Positions 17,693 to 26,278 of a stretch of DNA of 64,000 bases are shown here, piece after piece. The notes beneath the pieces were generated by a model, which ran no database searches, was not told the origin of the DNA, and saw nothing but the letters and a program-made list of their open reading frames with translations. Positions within the stretch are counted from its first letter, which is position 1, and each line of letters begins with the position of its first letter. The DNA is from Chryseobacterium daecheongense (GTDB lineage Bacteria > Bacteroidota > Bacteroidia > Flavobacteriales > Weeksellaceae): contig NZ_RJTX01000001.1 of assembly GCF_003729955.1 (NCBI RefSeq), positions 1,302,001-1,366,000 on the forward strand, given 5' to 3'. Made by a program: the position numbers and the translations under genes.

Positions 17693-18187
17693 ATGAAAAA
17701 GCTTTTATTCACCTTCGTATTATTGCTTTCCTGCTTGTTTCTGCAGGCGCAAACAACCCAAGTTTATATTGTAAGACATGCGGAAAAAGATCTTTCTGAT
17801 AAGGGGAATCCGAACCCGAATCTGAGCGAGACAGGAAAACAGAGAGCCGGAAAATTACTCACGGAATTAAAGAAAATAAAATTTTCAGCAGCTTATTCTA
17901 CTCCATTTAACAGAACACAACAAACGATAGAACCCATTGCTTTATTTAATAAGATAGAAATCACTAATTACGATCCGAGAAATATTAAGAGCCTGGTGGA
18001 GGAGATTCTTTCCAAATATTCCGGAAAAAACGTCATCATTGTGGGACACTCCAATACCGTTCTTGAAACACTGGAAGCCTTTGGGGCGAAGAAACCTTTT
18101 GACACTATTGCCGAAGATGATTACGCGAATCTTTTTCATCTGACTATAGAAAAGGATAAAGCTACCCTTCAATCATCAAGATACTAA
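17693..18187 (+). CDS. Secreted histidine phosphatase (SixA/phosphoglycerate-mutase-like)
   Basis: 164 residues with a signal peptide (1-20, ending QAQ). The phosphohistidine motif RHAEK gives His29, the second histidine is His119 in VGHSNT, and STPFNRTQQT carries the supporting arginine. This is the minimal branch-2-like histidine phosphatase fold. A signal peptide means it works in the periplasm or at the surface, so despite its SixA-like size a role on cytoplasmic phosphohistidine relays is unlikely. Substrate unknown; plus strand and alone. Confidence 0.87.
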   Translation: MKKLLFTFVLLLSCLFLQAQTTQVYIVRHAEKDLSDKGNPNPNLSETGKQRAGKLLTELKKIKFSAAYSTPFNRTQQTIEPIALFNKIEITNYDPRNIKSLVEEILSKYSGKNVIIVGHSNTVLETLEAFGAKKPFDTIAEDDYANLFHLTIEKDKATLQSSRY

Positions 18188-18243
18188 GTCCTGCTCTGAT
18201 CCGATAATTAATTTCAATTCCCATTTTTTGCACAAGTATCTAT

Positions 18244-19113
18244 TTGGAAAAGATTATTAAAAACATCAGGTTTAACCGGGCTAAAGCTCCTTATGAATGT
18301 GAAATTATGGAACTGGACAGTTTTTTCAAAATGTTGTCCACCTTCACGTATTTCGGTAAGACAGAAAGAATCCATTTTTATGTTGCCTTCATTATTACAG
18401 AGGGAAAAGGTAAACACTTCGTAGATTTTAAGGAATATACTCTTGAAAAAGGGACTATACTATTTGTAGCTCCGGGCCAGATTCAGCAATATGAGAAAAA
18501 CCCACAATTTAAAGGTTATCTTCTCTTATTCACTGAAAACTTTTTCCGCAAACAGGCCAATGAGCTTGCGTTCCTGAATCAGACGCTTATTTTTGACACT
18601 ACCCTTCCAAGCGCGCTTATACAGCCTGAACCTGGAGTATTTTCCCAAATGCTCCTTCTGATACAGCTACTACAGGCAGAACTTTCATCCAATGATACTT
18701 TCGTAAAAGAAGAAAGCCTGCAAAAACTGACAAGCTTATTCCTGATTTATGCGGAACGGCAAAAGCAAAGAAATAATGACAGTATTTCCAATCATCATTA
18801 TTTGTCCCAATATTATCACTTTAAGCAATTATTGGAGAAACATTTTTCACAAGAACGCAGTGTAGATTTTTATGCTTCGCTTATGGCAATCACTCCTAAA
18901 ACATTAAACAGAATTACTCAATCTGCTATTCAAAAGTCTGCCAAAGAGTTTATTGATAATAGGGTTATCATTGAAATAAAACGTCTTTTACTCTTCGAAA
19001 AACTTAGTATAAAAGAGATTGCCTATTCTCTTAATTTCAATGAACCTACCAATCTTGTTAAATATTTTAAAAAACATACAGGAGAAACACCTACCTCTTA
19101 CAAAGGACAGTAG
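18244..19113 (+). CDS. AraC-family transcriptional regulator
   Basis: 289 residues if translation begins at the TTG at 18244; the next in-frame ATG is 18307 (268 residues). The longer form is kept because the extra residues (KIIKNIRFNRAKAPYE) look like the start of related regulators, but this is uncertain. N-terminal cupin (YTLEKGTILFVAPGQIQQ), C-terminal HTH over the last 100 residues (IKEIAYSLNFNEPTNLVKYF, TGETPTSYK). Its stop lies inside the first of three operator-like repeats, suggesting it controls the promoter just downstream. Confidence 0.85.
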   Translation: MEKIIKNIRFNRAKAPYECEIMELDSFFKMLSTFTYFGKTERIHFYVAFIITEGKGKHFVDFKEYTLEKGTILFVAPGQIQQYEKNPQFKGYLLLFTENFFRKQANELAFLNQTLIFDTTLPSALIQPEPGVFSQMLLLIQLLQAELSSNDTFVKEESLQKLTSLFLIYAERQKQRNNDSISNHHYLSQYYHFKQLLEKHFSQERSVDFYASLMAITPKTLNRITQSAIQKSAKEFIDNRVIIEIKRLLLFEKLSIKEIAYSLNFNEPTNLVKYFKKHTGETPTSYKGQ

Positions 19114-19180
19114 TGTCCGTTTTTTACCATCTAATGTCTGTTTTAAACCTTTTAAAAATGGACATAATATTACAACTTTG
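19111..19180 (+). promoter_or_regulatory. Three-copy operator-like repeat and -7 box
   Basis: Two direct repeats, TAGTGTCCGTTTTTTACC (19111-19128) and TAATGTCTGTTTTAAACC (19132-19149), have a 21-base period, i.e. two helical turns. A third copy lies inverted at 19150-19167 (reads TTATGTCCATTTTTAAAA on the minus strand). A near-consensus -7 box CAACTTTG follows at 19173-19180. This layout is that of AraC-type half-sites next to a promoter. Confidence 0.6.
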
Positions 19181-19424
19181 CATTTACAATAAACCTACTG
19201 AAATAGTAAGTAAGAAGGTAAAAACACAAACAAAGCTGTCGTCGAAATTGGCAGCTTTTTTTGTTTCAATATATTCTCGTTTTGAGAATTATCCGAATCA
19301 TTTTGAGAGGTTTTTTATAAAGATCTTTTCCGAAATAAACCATATACTATTCACTGACAATACATTATAATCAAAAATAAGAAAAGGAATGTAATTCGTA
19401 CCGTCATTTGTAAAATAAATAAAA
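19114..19424 (+). other. 311-base intergenic region with operator array and terminator
   Basis: It holds the operator-like repeats and -7 box (to 19180), a terminator hairpin at 19232-19262, and then AT-rich sequence up to the DUF7674-like gene. An open frame across it (19113-19370) is not believed, since it would run through the operator and terminator. A transcript from the -7 box to the terminator would be about 75 bases long. Confidence 0.55.
19232..19262 (+). terminator. Terminator downstream of the AraC gene
   Basis: AAAGCTG pairs with CAGCTTT, with further wobble pairs inside, followed by seven T. It ends either the AraC message or a short transcript from the promoter at 19173. Confidence 0.7.
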
Positions 19425-19781
19425 ATGAATTACGTACAGGCTGTTCAGGAAATCGCAAAGGCTGCTCCTGAGATACACAGTGAATTAAGAAAATGTTCTA
19501 CCCAAAATGCTTATGAACTGATACGGATTTTTATGGTTCAAATCAGAAAAGTAGCTGGAGAAAATGAACCCAATTTGTTATTATCCTATTTAAAAAAGAT
19601 GAATAAGATCTACAAAAACGGGGATACAACTATCAGAAATGCATTGGAACATACATTCATCTATTCATTGGACAATGTTGCTACATTTTGCAATGAAGAA
19701 TGCAAAAAAGTCATTTTCAATACTATTTCTTTGGATTTGAGGCAGATTTATTCAAGACAGATTTATACATCCGGCATGTGA
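19425..19781 (+). CDS. Small helical protein, DUF7674-like (paralogue 1)
   Basis: 118 residues, no signal or membrane helix, predicted all-helical. I do not recognise a function; it resembles the Bacteroidota DUF7674 family as I recall it. It is a paralogue of the protein at 20007-20402: both run INQKIA/VQEIAKA...EI..LS/CST, then a central LLSYLKKMNKIYKNGDTTIR versus LIAHHIKLMDWIYRNGNSYV, and end at a similar place (LRQIY versus FQLIY). A 43-residue membrane protein lies between the two copies. Not preceded by a clear promoter of its own. Confidence 0.65.
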   Translation: MNYVQAVQEIAKAAPEIHSELRKCSTQNAYELIRIFMVQIRKVAGENEPNLLLSYLKKMNKIYKNGDTTIRNALEHTFIYSLDNVATFCNEECKKVIFNTISLDLRQIYSRQIYTSGM

Positions 19782-19826
19782 TTTCATTACATTTTTCAAC
19801 AATTTCATTACAAAAACAAGACTATT

Positions 19827-19958
19827 ATGAGAACAAAAATCAGAAAACTATCCGATTGGAAAAGCTGGAAAAAGTTGAATTCCAGACACAATACCGAGAT
19901 ATTGGCAACCCATATTGCTGTAATCATCGGCGTATTTATTTTTGCTGCCTGCCTGTAA
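19827..19958 (+). CDS. 43-residue single-span membrane protein
   Basis: ATG at 19827, TAA at 19956. A strongly basic N-terminal half (MRTKIRKLSDWKSWKKLNS) is followed by one membrane helix (ILATHIAVIIGVFIFAACL) at the very C-terminus. It lies 45 bases after the first DUF7674-like gene and 48 bases before its paralogue, on the same strand. A basic cytoplasmic tail with a C-terminal span suggests a small inner-membrane protein or type-I-toxin-like peptide; the function is unknown. The frame is supported by position and composition only. Confidence 0.5.
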   Translation: MRTKIRKLSDWKSWKKLNSRHNTEILATHIAVIIGVFIFAACL

Positions 19959-20006
19959 GTTTGGTATACTTTTCGCGGCAAGAATAATGTTTGAAAAATT
20001 AAAATT

Positions 20007-20402
20007 ATGATGAACGGACAAATGAAAACTATTAATCAAAAAATAGCTGCCGAGTATTTAAAATTTTTCTATCCCCCACTTCGAAACGAGATCAACCAAT
20101 TATCAACACAAGGTAATTTTGCGGGGATCATGCAGGCGACAATCAACTATTTAAAAGATCTTTTACAGGAATCAAAGATCAATCTCATTGCTCATCACAT
20201 CAAACTGATGGATTGGATTTACCGAAATGGAAATTCTTATGTGAGAGATATGATCGAAAATCTCTTCGTACGATCATTTGAAAGCTTTAAAAAACATGCT
20301 AAAATCCAACATTGGAAACTTCTTTATGAATATATGCCTGTAAGTTTCCAACTCATTTATAATGACCAACAAAAGCAGGATAAAATATTCTTCGGTAAAT
20401 AA
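20007..20402 (+). CDS. Small helical protein, DUF7674-like (paralogue 2)
   Basis: 131 residues from the first ATG; ATGs at 20010 and 20022 are also possible. All-helical, no signal. Paralogue of the protein at 19425-19781, sharing the central KLMDWIYRNGNSYVRDMIEN-type core (there KMNKIYKNGDTTIRNALEH). Function unknown. A terminator follows 20 bases after the stop, closing the three-gene cassette. Confidence 0.65.
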   Translation: MMNGQMKTINQKIAAEYLKFFYPPLRNEINQLSTQGNFAGIMQATINYLKDLLQESKINLIAHHIKLMDWIYRNGNSYVRDMIENLFVRSFESFKKHAKIQHWKLLYEYMPVSFQLIYNDQQKQDKIFFGK

Positions 20403-20421
20403 AATTTAATTTGAAAAGAAG

Positions 20422-20456
20422 CTCTCCGGAACATAAAGTTTCGGAGAGTTTTTTTT
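20422..20456 (+). terminator. Terminator after the DUF7674-like cassette
   Basis: CTCTCCG pairs with CGGAGAG around an A/T-rich loop, followed by eight T. Confidence 0.88.
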
Positions 20457-20468
20457 ATCTTTACAGCC

Positions 20469-21038
20469 ATGAAAATGAACATTGCTTTTGTCCTCCTTTT
20501 TTCCACATTTTTTATCAACGCACAAATTTCAGAACAGGTTAGAAAATTAGCTAAGCCTTTGGATACCATTGCGTATGCGGAATCAGAATACATTAAAGTA
20601 GGTGCTGAAAAAAGTAAAGTATATGAGTATTTTCAAAAGCTTTCTGAAGTTGCCAACAACGACGATCTTTTTTATCTGGCAAAGAACGGAAGCAAATCGT
20701 TAAAATTTTATTCCAGCAAGGAATTACTTAAAAGGAACGATAAACGCTTCCTTGAAATCTATAAATTCTATACAGAAAATCCTTTTTCATTGTCTTATAC
20801 CTATGGGAGCGAGGCGTCAGAAGAAGATATCACTTCTCATTTAAAACAAGCCATAAAAATTACTTCGGAAATACTTTCATTAGTAGAAGAATGGAAGAAC
20901 GACGAAAAAAATAATGCCTTGGAAAGCTTCGAAGATAAACAACTCAGGAAATTTGAGGAAAAATATAAAAACCTGACGAAAACTGATTTAAAATTCTATT
21001 GGCAGGAAATAGGCAAAATTGATTCTGAAAAGAAGTAA
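20469..21038 (+). CDS. Secreted protein of unknown function
   Basis: 189 residues. A signal peptide (1-19, ending NAQ) is followed by a charged, helical, lysine- and glutamate-rich mature protein with no cysteine and no motif I know. Probably periplasmic. It lies 12 bases after the T-run of the preceding terminator, so its promoter must overlap that terminator or the upstream gene. Convergent with dnaK, with a shared terminator. Confidence 0.7.
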   Translation: MKMNIAFVLLFSTFFINAQISEQVRKLAKPLDTIAYAESEYIKVGAEKSKVYEYFQKLSEVANNDDLFYLAKNGSKSLKFYSSKELLKRNDKRFLEIYKFYTENPFSLSYTYGSEASEEDITSHLKQAIKITSEILSLVEEWKNDEKNNALESFEDKQLRKFEEKYKNLTKTDLKFYWQEIGKIDSEKK

Positions 21039-21054
21039 ATTTTTACAAATAATA

Positions 21055-21085
21055 AAAAATCCCCGGGCTTCGCCCAGGGATTTTT
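21055..21085. terminator. Bidirectional terminator between the secreted protein and dnaK
   Basis: AAAAATCCC-C-GGGC pairs with GCCC-A-GGGATTTTT around a TTC loop, with one C/A mismatch. A- and T-runs serve both strands. Confidence 0.92.
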
Positions 21086-21105
21086 ATTTATATAGCTTAT
21101 AACTA

Positions 21106-23004
21106 TTATTTTACTTCTTCGAAGTCTGCATCCTGTACATCTTCAGCACCGCCTGCATTTCCTCCTGGATTCTGAGCTCCTGCATCAGCTCCCGGAGCTT
21201 GTTGTCCTGCTGCATACAATTCTTCTGAAGCGGCCATCCAAGCTGCGTCTAAAGCCTCTGTTTTAGCTTTTACGTCATCGCTGTTTTTAGCTTCAAAAGC
21301 TGTTTTCAATTCAGCGGCTGCACTTTCGATCGCTGCTTTTTTGTCAGCAGAAAGCTTATCTCCGAATTCTTTCAATTGCTTTTCAGTCTGGAAGATCAAT
21401 CCGTCTGCTTTATTGAAGATTTCAACTTCTTCTTTCTTCTTAGCATCCGCGGAAGCATTTTCCTGAGCTTCTTTCTTCATTCTTTCGATTTCTTCGTCAG
21501 AAAGACCTGAAGAAGCTTGGATTTTAATAGACTGCTCTTTACCTGTACCTTTATCTTTTGCAGATACGTGAAGGATACCGTTCGCATCAATATCGAAAGT
21601 TACTTCAATTTGAGGAACCCCTCTTGGTGCAGGTGGAATATCTGTTAAATCAAATCTACCGATCTCTTTGTTATCGTTGAACATTGGTCTTTCTCCCTGT
21701 CCTACTCTGATGCTTACAGCCGGCTGGTTGTCAGAAGCTGTAGAGAACACCTCAGATTTTTTAGTTGGGATCGTTGTATTTGCTTCGATCAATTTCGTAA
21801 ATACTGAACCCATTGTTTCAATACCTAAAGAAAGTGGAGTAACGTCAAGAAGCAATACATCTTTCACATCTCCTGTTAAAACTCCTCCCTGGATAGCTGC
21901 ACCTACTGCTACTACCTCATCCGGGTTTACTCCTTTAGATGGTTTTTTACCGAAGAATTTTTCCACTTCTTCTTGGATAACCGGGATTCTTGTAGAACCC
22001 CCTACTAAAATTACCTCATCAATATCAGAAGTAGATAATCCTGCATCTTTCAATGCTTTTGCAACAGGCTCCATAGATCTTCTTACCAGATCTGAAGCTA
22101 GCTGTTCAAATTTAGCTCTGGTTAAAGTCTTCACTAAGTGTTTAGGACCTGTAGCCGTAGCTGTAATATATGGTAGGTTAATTTCAGTTTGTGGAGAAGA
22201 AGATAATTCGATTTTTGCTTTTTCAGCAGCTTCTTTTAATCTTTGAAGAGCAATAGCATCTGCTTTTAGATCTACTCCTTCTTCAGACTTGAATTCATCT
22301 GCCATCCAGTTAATAATCACATCATCAAAGTCATCCCCTCCTAAGTGAGTATCTCCGTTGGTAGATAATACCTCAAATACCCCATCACCTAGATCAAGGA
22401 TAGAGATATCAAAAGTACCTCCACCAAGGTCATATACTGCGATCTTCTGATCTTTGTGATTTTTATCTAAACCATACGCTAACGCAGCAGCTGTAGGCTC
22501 GTTGATAATTCTTTCTACTTTAAGACCTGCAATTTCTCCAGCTTCTTTAGTAGCCTGTCTTTGAGCATCATTAAAGTAAGCAGGAACAGTGATAACCGCT
22601 CTTGTTACTTCCTGTCCAAGGTAATCTTCAGCAGTTTTCTTCATTTTCTGAAGGATCATCGCTGAAATTTCCTGTGGAGTATATTCTCTATCGTCTATTT
22701 TTACTTTTACGGTATCGTTGGGTCCGCTTACTACTTCATAAGGCACTCTTGCGATCTCGCTAGCATCATCTTTAAAATGAGTTCCAATAAATCTTTTGAT
22801 AGAATATACTGTCTTTTTTGGATTCGTTACAGCTTGTCTTTTAGCAGGATCTCCTACTTTTCTTTCACCATCTTCCGTGAATGCTACAATGGAAGGTGTA
22901 GTTCTTTTTCCTTCTGCATTAGGAATAACTACAGGGTCTTTACCCTCCATTACGGCAACACAAGAGTTGGTGGTTCCTAAGTCAATTCCAATTATTTTAC
23001 TCAT
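21106..23004 (-). CDS. dnaK: Chaperone DnaK (Hsp70)
   Basis: 632 residues, full length. The N-terminal ATPase begins [15 protein letters not shown], has [12 protein letters not shown] and [10 protein letters not shown]; the substrate-binding domain starts near [13 protein letters not shown], and the tail is Ala/Gly-rich ending in ADFEEVK close to the usual EEVK end. It refolds and protects client proteins in the cytosol with DnaJ and GrpE, neither of which is encoded next to it. No CIRCE element is visible upstream; instead a palindrome lies at 23082-23098. Confidence 0.98.
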   Translation of the reverse strand: MSKIIGIDLGTTNSCVAVMEGKDPVVIPNAEGKRTTPSIVAFTEDGERKVGDPAKRQAVTNPKKTVYSIKRFIGTHFKDDASEIARVPYEVVSGPNDTVKVKIDDREYTPQEISAMILQKMKKTAEDYLGQEVTRAVITVPAYFNDAQRQATKEAGEIAGLKVERIINEPTAAALAYGLDKNHKDQKIAVYDLGGGTFDISILDLGDGVFEVLSTNGDTHLGGDDFDDVIINWMADEFKSEEGVDLKADAIALQRLKEAAEKAKIELSSSPQTEINLPYITATATGPKHLVKTLTRAKFEQLASDLVRRSMEPVAKALKDAGLSTSDIDEVILVGGSTRIPVIQEEVEKFFGKKPSKGVNPDEVVAVGAAIQGGVLTGDVKDVLLLDVTPLSLGIETMGSVFTKLIEANTTIPTKKSEVFSTASDNQPAVSIRVGQGERPMFNDNKEIGRFDLTDIPPAPRGVPQIEVTFDIDANGILHVSAKDKGTGKEQSIKIQASSGLSDEEIERMKKEAQENASADAKKKEEVEIFNKADGLIFQTEKQLKEFGDKLSADKKAAIESAAAELKTAFEAKNSDDVKAKTEALDAAWMAASEELYAAGQQAPGADAGAQNPGGNAGGAEDVQDADFEEVK

Positions 23005-23081
23005 AATATTTTATATTTTTTCTAATTTTTAATTTTCAATTTACATTCAGAATTTCTCAATATTTATACCATCCGGAAATT

Positions 23082-23098
23082 TGTGACAAATTGACACA
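23082..23098. promoter_or_regulatory. Palindrome in the dnaK-ppk1 divergent region
   Basis: TGTGACAAATTGACACA is a 17-base palindrome with one mismatched pair, 78 bases upstream of the dnaK start. A candidate operator for dnaK; binding protein unknown. Confidence 0.4.
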
Positions 23099-23165
23099 TT
23101 GTATTCAAAAATGCTTTCAGTAAACCATTTCAAGATGTAAAAATTAATTAAAGTTTAACCTTAAA

Positions 23166-23199
23166 TTGCATCTACCAATATGATTAATTCTTATTTTTG
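23166..23199 (+). promoter_or_regulatory. ppk1 promoter
   Basis: TTG (23166-23168), a 23-base spacer and a consensus -7 box TATTTTTG (23192-23199), 18 bases before the ATG at 23218. Confidence 0.65.
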
Positions 23200-23217
23200 A
23201 TAAATTTTAACACAAAT

Positions 23218-25290
23218 ATGTCATTACATTTCAACCCGAGAGACATTACATGGCTAGCTTTCAATGAGAGAGTACTACAGGAAGCAATGGACGAAAAGGT
23301 TCCTTTACATTTAAGAATCCGTTTTCTTGGGATATTTTCCAATAATTTAGATGAATTTTTCAGAGTGCGTGTAGCCGGGCTAAAGAGGGCAATGGATTTT
23401 AAGGAAAAAATAATTGCCGAATCCTTTTATCAGCCTCCATCCAAAATATTACAGAGAATTAATGACATTGTTATTAAGCAACAACAGAATTTTGACAAAA
23501 CCTGGAAAAAAATCCAGGCTGAAATGGCAGATCATAAAGTTTTCATCAAGAATTCCAAAAACCTCACCCCAAAACAGAAGGATTTTGTAAGGAATTATTT
23601 TGATGAAGTGGTAGAATCCAATGTGATTCCGATCTTACTTCATGACAATACACCAATGCCATATTTAAGAGACAAAAGTCTTTATTTAGGGGTTGCTATG
23701 AGGAAGAAAGACTGGCAATACCAGAGCAATTATGCCATTATTGAAATTCCGTCTCGCTTTGTGGGAAGATTCGTTCTTCTCCCTACAGAAGATCCGGAAG
23801 AAAAAAATGTCATGCTGCTGGAAGACGTCATTACCTTTAACCTACCGCATATTTTTTCTTATTTTGGATATGATGAATTTTCTGCCAATGCTTTTAAGGT
23901 GACAAAAGATGCTGAATTGGATCTTGATAATGACATCAGAACCAATTTCGCAGAAAAAATAGAAAAAGGCCTTAAAAACAGAAGAAAAGGAAAGCCTACC
24001 CGTTTTGTTTTCGATAAAGACATGGACAAAGCATTGTTAGAAATGCTGATCCGTAAACTCAACCTAACCAAGAAAGACAGTATTATTCCGGGAGGTAAAA
24101 TCCATAATTTCAAGCATTTCATGGATTTCCCTGACGTTTTTGAAGCCTATGAAAGACCCGTGGAAAGAACTTCTTTTACTCACCCTGCTTTTGAGCATGG
24201 TGAAAGAGTGACGGATGTTATCCTGAAAAATGATGTATTGCTTACTTTCCCTTACCATAAATATAATCCGGTTATCGATTTACTTCGCGAAGCGGCGATG
24301 GATCCTGATGTAAAATCTATTCAGATCACGGCTTACCGGTTGGCAAGCAGCTCGAAGATCATTAATGCATTAATTTATGCAGCCAGGAATGGTAAAGAAG
24401 TCACCGTCATGCTTGAACTTCAGGCCAGATTCGATGAAGAGTCCAACCTGGAATGGAAAGACATGCTGGAACCAGAAGGAATCACAGTTTTAGTAGGAAT
24501 TCCAAATAAAAAAGTTCACGCCAAACTTTGTGTCATTAAAAAAAGAGCTCATAATAAAACCATTCAGTATGGTTTTGTGAGTACCGGAAATTTTAATGAA
24601 AAAACGGCCAGAATTTATGGAGATCATTTACTTATGACAGCAGACCGTGGCATTATGGCAGACATCAACAAAGTGTTTAATGTTTTGAAAAAGCCGAAAG
24701 AAGATATTTTACCGGTTTTGAAAACGTGTAAAAGCTTATTGGTTTGCCCTCAGTTTATGCGTGAAAAAATCATCCACCATATTGATAAGGAAATTGAAGA
24801 AGCTAAGGCAGGAAGAAAAGCGGAAATGATCATCAAGGCCAATTCTTTAAGTGACCGAACCTTGATTATAAAATTATATGATGCAGCAAAGGCAGGAGTA
24901 GTCATCAGAATGATTGTAAGAGGAATCTATTGTGCCGTTAATCAGAAAGATTTCAAAGAAAAAATAAAAGGAATAAGTATTGTAGATGAATACCTGGAAC
25001 ACGCAAGAGTAATGTATTTCTATAATAAGGGGGCGGAAGATATCTATATATCCTCTGCAGACTGGATGACACGAAATTTAGATTACAGGATTGAAGCTGC
25101 TGCAAAAATTACCAACAAAGAACTGAAAAAAGAATTGAAGGATATTCTTGACATTCAGCTGAGAGATAACGTGAAGGCAAGAATACTGGATAAGAAACTG
25201 AGCAACGAATATGTGAGAAATGATAAAAAGGAATGCCGTTCTCAAATTGAAACATATAAATATTTAAAAGCTAAAACGAATACGAAATGA
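23218..25290 (+). CDS. ppk1: Polyphosphate kinase 1
   Basis: 690 residues from the ATG at 23218. An in-frame TTG seven codons earlier falls inside the promoter -7 box and is rejected. The enzyme polymerises the gamma-phosphate of ATP into polyphosphate. The two conserved histidines are His434 in VHAKLCVIKK, the phosphorylated residue, and His595 in EHARVMYFYN. N, head and phospholipase-D-like C1/C2 domains are all present (RDITWLAFNERVL at the start; FVSTGNFNEKTARIYGDH in C1). The stop overlaps the ppx start (ATGA), so the two are co-translated. Confidence 0.97.
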   Translation: MSLHFNPRDITWLAFNERVLQEAMDEKVPLHLRIRFLGIFSNNLDEFFRVRVAGLKRAMDFKEKIIAESFYQPPSKILQRINDIVIKQQQNFDKTWKKIQAEMADHKVFIKNSKNLTPKQKDFVRNYFDEVVESNVIPILLHDNTPMPYLRDKSLYLGVAMRKKDWQYQSNYAIIEIPSRFVGRFVLLPTEDPEEKNVMLLEDVITFNLPHIFSYFGYDEFSANAFKVTKDAELDLDNDIRTNFAEKIEKGLKNRRKGKPTRFVFDKDMDKALLEMLIRKLNLTKKDSIIPGGKIHNFKHFMDFPDVFEAYERPVERTSFTHPAFEHGERVTDVILKNDVLLTFPYHKYNPVIDLLREAAMDPDVKSIQITAYRLASSSKIINALIYAARNGKEVTVMLELQARFDEESNLEWKDMLEPEGITVLVGIPNKKVHAKLCVIKKRAHNKTIQYGFVSTGNFNEKTARIYGDHLLMTADRGIMADINKVFNVLKKPKEDILPVLKTCKSLLVCPQFMREKIIHHIDKEIEEAKAGRKAEMIIKANSLSDRTLIIKLYDAAKAGVVIRMIVRGIYCAVNQKDFKEKIKGISIVDEYLEHARVMYFYNKGAEDIYISSADWMTRNLDYRIEAAAKITNKELKKELKDILDIQLRDNVKARILDKKLSNEYVRNDKKECRSQIETYKYLKAKTNTK

Positions 25291-26171
25291 AGATCGCTGC
25301 TATCGACATAGGGAGTAATGCCGCCAGACTTTTGATCAATGAAGTAAAAATAAACAACAGAAAACCTGAATTTATCAAGCTTAACCTGCTTAGGATTCCC
25401 TTAAGATTGGGAATGGATGTTTTCACATTGGGAAAAATCGGGGAAGAAAGAGAAAAAATGGTAGTAGACTCCATGAAAATTTTCAGCGACTTGATGAAAA
25501 TTTATAAGGTGGATCATTATAGAGCCTGTGCCACCAGTGCAATGCGTGATGCTGCGAACGGCCAGCAAATCATAAAAGAAGTAAAGGAAACTTCGGGAAT
25601 TGAAATCGAGATCATTTCAGGAGATGAAGAAGCCACTTTAGTTTATGAGAACCATGTTGCGGAAGGATTAGACAAGGAATTCTCTTATCTGTATATTGAT
25701 GTTGGTGGTGGTTCAACAGAACTTACTTTCTATGAAAACGGTAAAATGAAATATGAAAAATCCTTCAATATCGGAACGATCCGTCTATTGAATAACCTGG
25801 TAACCTTGGATAACTGGAAGGAAATGAAAGAGGAGATCAAAAAAAACATTACCAGCAAAAAACCTATTGTCGCCATTGGTTCCGGGGGAAACATCAATAA
25901 AGTGTTCTCAATGAGCAAAACCAAGGATGGAAAACCAATGTCATTATCTCATCTTAAAAAGGTATATAAAGAGTTTGATGAGCTTACGGTAGAGGAAAGA
26001 ATGACCCAGTATAATCTGAGGGAGGACAGAGCCGACGTATTGGTACACGCTTTGAAAATTTTCAATAATGTAATGACATGGGCGGATATCAATAGGATTT
26101 TTGTCCCTAAAATATCGGTTGCCGATGGTCTTATTCATAATATCTACAGCCATCTACAGAATAAGAAATAA
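25287..26171 (+). CDS. ppx: Exopolyphosphatase, Ppx/GppA family
   Basis: 294 residues, the short two-domain form. ATP-grasp-like actin fold motifs are AAIDIGSNAARLLI near the start and YIDVGGGSTELTF near 130-142, with VAIGSGGNINK in the second domain. It shortens polyphosphate or hydrolyses pppGpp; the short form lacks the C-terminal HD domain of E. coli Ppx. Overlap with ppk1 by four bases indicates one operon making and degrading polyphosphate. A terminator follows. Confidence 0.93.
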   Translation: MKIAAIDIGSNAARLLINEVKINNRKPEFIKLNLLRIPLRLGMDVFTLGKIGEEREKMVVDSMKIFSDLMKIYKVDHYRACATSAMRDAANGQQIIKEVKETSGIEIEIISGDEEATLVYENHVAEGLDKEFSYLYIDVGGGSTELTFYENGKMKYEKSFNIGTIRLLNNLVTLDNWKEMKEEIKKNITSKKPIVAIGSGGNINKVFSMSKTKDGKPMSLSHLKKVYKEFDELTVEERMTQYNLREDRADVLVHALKIFNNVMTWADINRIFVPKISVADGLIHNIYSHLQNKK

Positions 26172-26193
26172 ATGAAAATTTCATAGAAAATTT

Positions 26194-26231
26194 AAATCAG
26201 TTACATTTTGTAACTGATTTTATTTTTTTTA
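26194..26231 (+). terminator. Terminator after ppx
   Basis: AAATCAGTTAC pairs perfectly with GTAACTGATTT around ATTTT, followed by a long T-rich tract. Confidence 0.92.
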
Positions 26232-26278
26232 AAGTAAATTTAAACCACCAATCGTCATAAAGATTATAATATTAAAAA

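Noticed and set aside
19113..19370. 85-residue frame after the AraC gene
   Set aside because: It runs through operator-like repeats, a -7 box and a terminator hairpin, and has no domain.
21668..22246. 192-residue frame antisense to dnaK
   Set aside because: Long antisense frames are usual opposite highly conserved, biased genes; no motif is found.
23197..23217. Seven-codon N-terminal extension of ppk1
   Set aside because: The TTG overlaps the -7 promoter box, so it cannot be translated from this promoter.
23005..23217. CIRCE element for dnaK
   Set aside because: The 9-9-9 TTAGCACTC...GAGTGCTAA pattern is not present; only a different palindrome is seen.
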